A DNA stretch of 8,503 bases from an uncultured Ruminococcus sp. (lineage in GTDB: Bacteria; Bacillota; Clostridia; Oscillospirales; Acutalibacteraceae), in the NCBI GenBank assembly GCA_902803125.1, contig CADCOZ010000101.1, forward strand, positions 1-8,503, read 5' to 3'. The position numbers and the translations under genes were made by a program. The notes beneath the pieces are model-generated. The model made no database searches. It worked only from the letters and a program-made list of their open reading frames with translations, and was not told the DNA's origin. This document shows, piece by piece, positions 6,901-8,503 of the stretch (position 1 is the stretch's first letter; the number at the start of each line of letters is the position of its first letter).

Positions 6901-8503
6901 CGCCTTCACTGATGAGCAGCTGTTCGTGTACACTTCTGCCAGCCACAACGTGATAGCCGAAGATATAGTCTTCCAGAACGGCATCCAGTTCTTCTTGTGA
7001 AGCCAAAGTGCCTAAACCGGCCAATTCTGCCCCATAGCCGCCGTACTGTCCGACATACTGCACCCATGCGTTCCACGTTTCCAGATCCAGCTGTGACAGC
7101 GGACCGTAAACAGCGGTGTTCTCTTCTGTGGGGTAAACCACTTCCAGCAGGGCAAGCAGATTGCCCACCTGAATCAGGTCGCCGAGCAGGGAAATACTGC
7201 CCAAAGAAGCTGTATCGGCACATTCCATGAGTCCTGTAAAGCCGCCGGCGTATTCATAGCCGTATACCGAGCGGATACGGATAGCGGCACATTCACTTTG
7301 CGGACCGGTATAATGCCCAAGGCGGGGGTTGTCGGTCTGTTCGTTCAAAACGATGCCGTCATTTTCTTCTTTCCAGGTGCTGTTGTTATAGCCCCAGATA
7401 TGGCCGCCTTCATTATGGCCGCAGTAGCCGCCCGCACAGCCCCGCTGAATGGAGGCATCGGAAGCCGCCTGCGCCCGCACCGCCCCGCCGCAGGGAATAC
7501 AGGTGGTGGTACTGTTGCGGATGGTTGGCACAAAGTCCTCTAACAGGGTGGCTAACACCGATTCGATGTTCAGGATATTGCCTAACACGGAACCGTCATC
7601 TAATAATTGTGCAACATTACCGGGTGCCATCTCACCAACATAGCCGCCGGCCGTTTCCTGCCCGATAATATAAGAGAAGTTAATGGAATGGGAGTCTTGT
7701 ATATGACCGCCTTCAATGGCACCGGCAAAGCCGCCGGCCATGCCTACTTTGTTTTGGTCTTGATCGGTGCCTTCGGCGTAGATGGCAAAGCCGCCGGGCG
7801 CACCGTATACATTGGAATGTTCAATGGTGGTGACAACCACCGAAAGGGCAGAAGCGATATTGGTCAGCTCGATACTGCCTAACAGCTTCAGGCTGTCGCC
7901 CAAGTCGGCCGCCGTGCCGATATCCATATCACCGACATAACCGCCGGCAAAGCGTCCGCCGGTGACCGCATAAGAACTGGAGCCGTCAAAGTAGGTGGGT
8001 GCCTGTACTGCTTCCAGATTGTCCGGCGGCACCACAATGGTGTGCTTCAGACGGTTCACATCGCTGTAGGATACCTGCGCACCGCTGGCATAGCCGATAA
8101 AGCCGCCTGCCGCACCGGATTTGTTGTCATCGGGCAGCACCTCAGCCGCCGTTACAGTGAAGCCGTCGGGAGCATTCACGCCGGCATAAGTAATCACCGG
8201 CACATAGGCTTTCACCAAGCCCAACAGACCTGTTATATCAATATCGGCACTCAGTGTTTTGCCAAGGAGATTCAAACCGCCGCCGGCACTGGCCAAGGCA
8301 CCGGAATATACTTTTCCGCCAAAGCCGCCGCCGTAGGTTTGTCCCGCTACATGGTCAATGCCATTGACCGCATAAGGATTGTCGGGGATACCGGCGGTAT
8401 AGGTATAGCCGGTTTCGTAAGTGATAGCGTGACCCTGTGCATCGGTGGTTTTCGTGTTGACCGTGCCGCTCTGGAAATCTCCCGTAAAGCCGCCGGCTAC
8501 ATC
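3992..8503 (-). CDS. Giant LPXTG-anchored repeat protein with Cna_B domain, probable pilus tip adhesin (5' end beyond window)
   Basis: The frame is open to the right edge, giving 1503 visible residues; the start lies outside. A TTG near 8296 is an internal leucine, not a credible start. Residues 1 to about 1150 form some nine super-repeats of roughly 100 residues, each with two AGG(F/Y)xG turns: a long arm rich in LG and LL ending near PxIxxSxVxG, and a short arm like the GLUG motif. Two longer inserts occur. A non-repetitive stretch (about 1200-1310) leads to a Cna_B-type domain (about 1320-1453) with Lys1325 (HKIWDD), Glu1427 (TLEEASVEGY) and Asn1450 (ITNTH), a plausible isopeptide set. Then come LPVTG (1456-1460, bases 4124-4138), a membrane segment (1465-1482) and RRRK. 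An unusual further 17 residues follow RRRK. There are 14 cysteines. First in the visible pilus cluster and by far the largest protein, it is probably the tip adhesin or a wall-bound adhesin; its ligand is unknown. Confidence 0.88.
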   Translation of the reverse strand, partial: DVAGGFTGDFQSGTVNTKTTDAQGHAITYETGYTYTAGIPDNPYAVNGIDHVAGQTYGGGFGGKVYSGALASAGGGLNLLGKTLSADIDITGLLGLVKAYVPVITYAGVNAPDGFTVTAAEVLPDDNKSGAAGGFIGYASGAQVSYSDVNRLKHTIVVPPDNLEAVQAPTYFDGSSSYAVTGGRFAGGYVGDMDIGTAADLGDSLKLLGSIELTNIASALSVVVTTIEHSNVYGAPGGFAIYAEGTDQDQNKVGMAGGFAGAIEGGHIQDSHSINFSYIIGQETAGGYVGEMAPGNVAQLLDDGSVLGNILNIESVLATLLEDFVPTIRNSTTTCIPCGGAVRAQAASDASIQRGCAGGYCGHNEGGHIWGYNNSTWKEENDGIVLNEQTDNPRLGHYTGPQSECAAIRIRSVYGYEYAGGFTGLMECADTASLGSISLLGDLIQVGNLLALLEVVYPTEENTAVYGPLSQLDLETWNAWVQYVGQYGGYGAELAGLGTLASQEELDAVLEDYIFGYHVVAGRSVHEQLLISEGGDAGGYVGMMSSGVINNGQAYDAKLVSAMRNAGGFAGHMQTGGAANLGNVSVLGVINLNLGTLISAVEVFVPKIGSSSVKGYDSGLTVTAFGTDFVHRCGYAGGYVGSACGAQIWGDSTVEGQTPSGCNVRNLRFVQGTNAAGGYAGLATAASVANVNTNASNGFLQDVLNTLVQQKDKLASVLQATITTIRQAQVDPDNSDYGFVVEGVNGTLPQFAGGFVGLDEATAIGQEDGSSQITVNGLRSVEARYYAGGFFGLADVTGVADVSGSDETQLLGNLLSVDEISLIDAFRPYIYYSEVNGVGEGITVTVHDSYSQGMLNETRYAGCAGGFGGAMMNGIVKNAQVTQLNTVTGLNYTGGFIGHMGKSGVVDADAAKVSDLVGLTAGVFDILSTHTENCSVIGIGNGAVIKSIGGTAPIAGGFVGYADVSKIDSCRTESLKIVYSDQIAGGFVGKTDYQYLISVSADSPLVQAVLGILNLLLSGLLVGNLENIDLLSLNLGIIDLQVLTDGQLAYVNLLGLKIGVTLLDKSEDGKTGTALITIGDSSIALPFNENGIDMSGENAEAVINLIKGNRTRIENSSAKGILIGYDVYGGGASYGVDGTGANGYAGGFVGYNNEGKLLNNTMRFCDTVHGAAQKTGPFSGGTALQSVYSFNTLQSIEGENNQYSVYRTSDRTIALTSGGRPIGTAGVTDAESPARYKRIDVTHLAQPLVLAEQVPYYTLFEQWKNATLAMDTAGTDAIPIKVYDSSAKAVLMLDVFTTENDQSLIPPPAEQQDPCEETIHLTIHKIWDDRNNIDGIRPDSIQVRIFQHWLNPDGTPYQENNEPKVELFLDADIIPDADAEGWFTISQAEHGHAGSWTRIIENMPAAEYDTVNGERVVKYYFTYTLEEASVEGYGTTITYNPSDAEITITNTHRPLLPVTGGYGDWTFVVLGVSTILASFILLRRRKAVEQQGGKVFRPPRGSP
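5010..8503 (-). repeat. Tandem degenerate super-repeats encoding AGG(F/Y)xG turns
   Basis: Within the giant gene, the plus-strand word gccgccggc or a close variant (encoding Ala-Gly-Gly) recurs about 19 times, near 5067, 5546, 5635, 5823, 5909, 6140, 6244, 6473, 6594, 6804, 6890, 7244, 7430, 7645, 7733, 7943, 8105, 8327 and 8490. For most of the array the intervals alternate between a long arm of about 190-230 bases and a short arm of about 86-121 bases, a composite period close to 300 bases (100 codons). Exceptions are 7430-7244 (186), 7244-6890 (354) and 5546-5067 (479), which hold extra sequence. Copies are diverged outside the glycine turns, so this is an old protein repeat rather than a recent DNA duplication. 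The short arm resembles the GLUG motif, but the Pfam match is not tested. Confidence 0.85.

Noticed and set aside
8294..8296. TTG as the start codon of the giant protein
   Set aside because: The same frame continues without a stop for 69 more codons to the window edge, with the same repeat style (AGGFTG, GGGFGG). The TTG is an internal leucine and the gene is cut by the window.
5010..8503. CRISPR-like or recent tandem DNA repeats suggested by the recurring gccgccggc word
   Set aside because: The conserved core is only about 9-15 bases, the spacing varies from 86 to 479 bases, and every copy is in frame and encodes Ala-Gly-Gly or a close match. It is a protein-level repeat.

Overview
This window carries most of a sortase-assembled pilus operon, read entirely from the minus strand (right to left). 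The class C sortase, several N-terminal export signals, three LPXTG-type sorting signals and AAAGGAG-type ribosome binding sites point to a Gram-positive bacterium. The protein style (GLUG-like glycine repeats on a giant anchored protein, a clostridial-type D2 pilin, mixed GC content) fits gut Clostridia, perhaps Oscillospiraceae or Lachnospiraceae. The taxon is inference, because there is no marker gene here.

Layout in transcription order. (1) 8503-3992: a giant anchored surface protein whose start lies beyond the right edge. 1503 residues are visible: about nine glycine-rich super-repeats, a Cna_B domain and an LPVTG sorting signal. It is the likely tip adhesin. (2) 3923-2202: the backbone (shaft) pilin of 573 residues, with an export signal, N1, D2 and SpaA-like D3 domains and LPTTG. 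(3) 2195-1281: a class C sortase with a second membrane segment at its C-terminus, the pilin polymerase. (4) 1318-629: a small 229-residue pilin with LPQTG, probably the basal subunit. (5) 645-13: a second sortase of 210 residues without a C-terminal membrane segment, probably the enzyme that transfers the basal subunit to the cell wall, or one dedicated to gene 4. The last four genes are 6 bases apart or overlap. A 68-base gap separates the giant gene from the backbone pilin, and I see no terminator or convincing promoter in it.

How they work together (known biology of pilus islands, applied here by inference): the class C sortase links backbone subunits through their LPTTG threonine to a lysine near the YPTIDKK segment of the next subunit, the giant protein caps the fibre, and the small pilin ends the polymer so that the second sortase can fix it to peptidoglycan.

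The most notable points are the two-phase repeat architecture of the giant protein, a base-composition boundary that sets the backbone pilin and its sortase apart from the genes on either side (suggesting a swapped cassette), and a minor pilin that looks like a lone N1 domain. No RNA genes, CRISPR arrays, insertion sequences or attachment sites were seen. No stretch over 300 bases lacks a gene.
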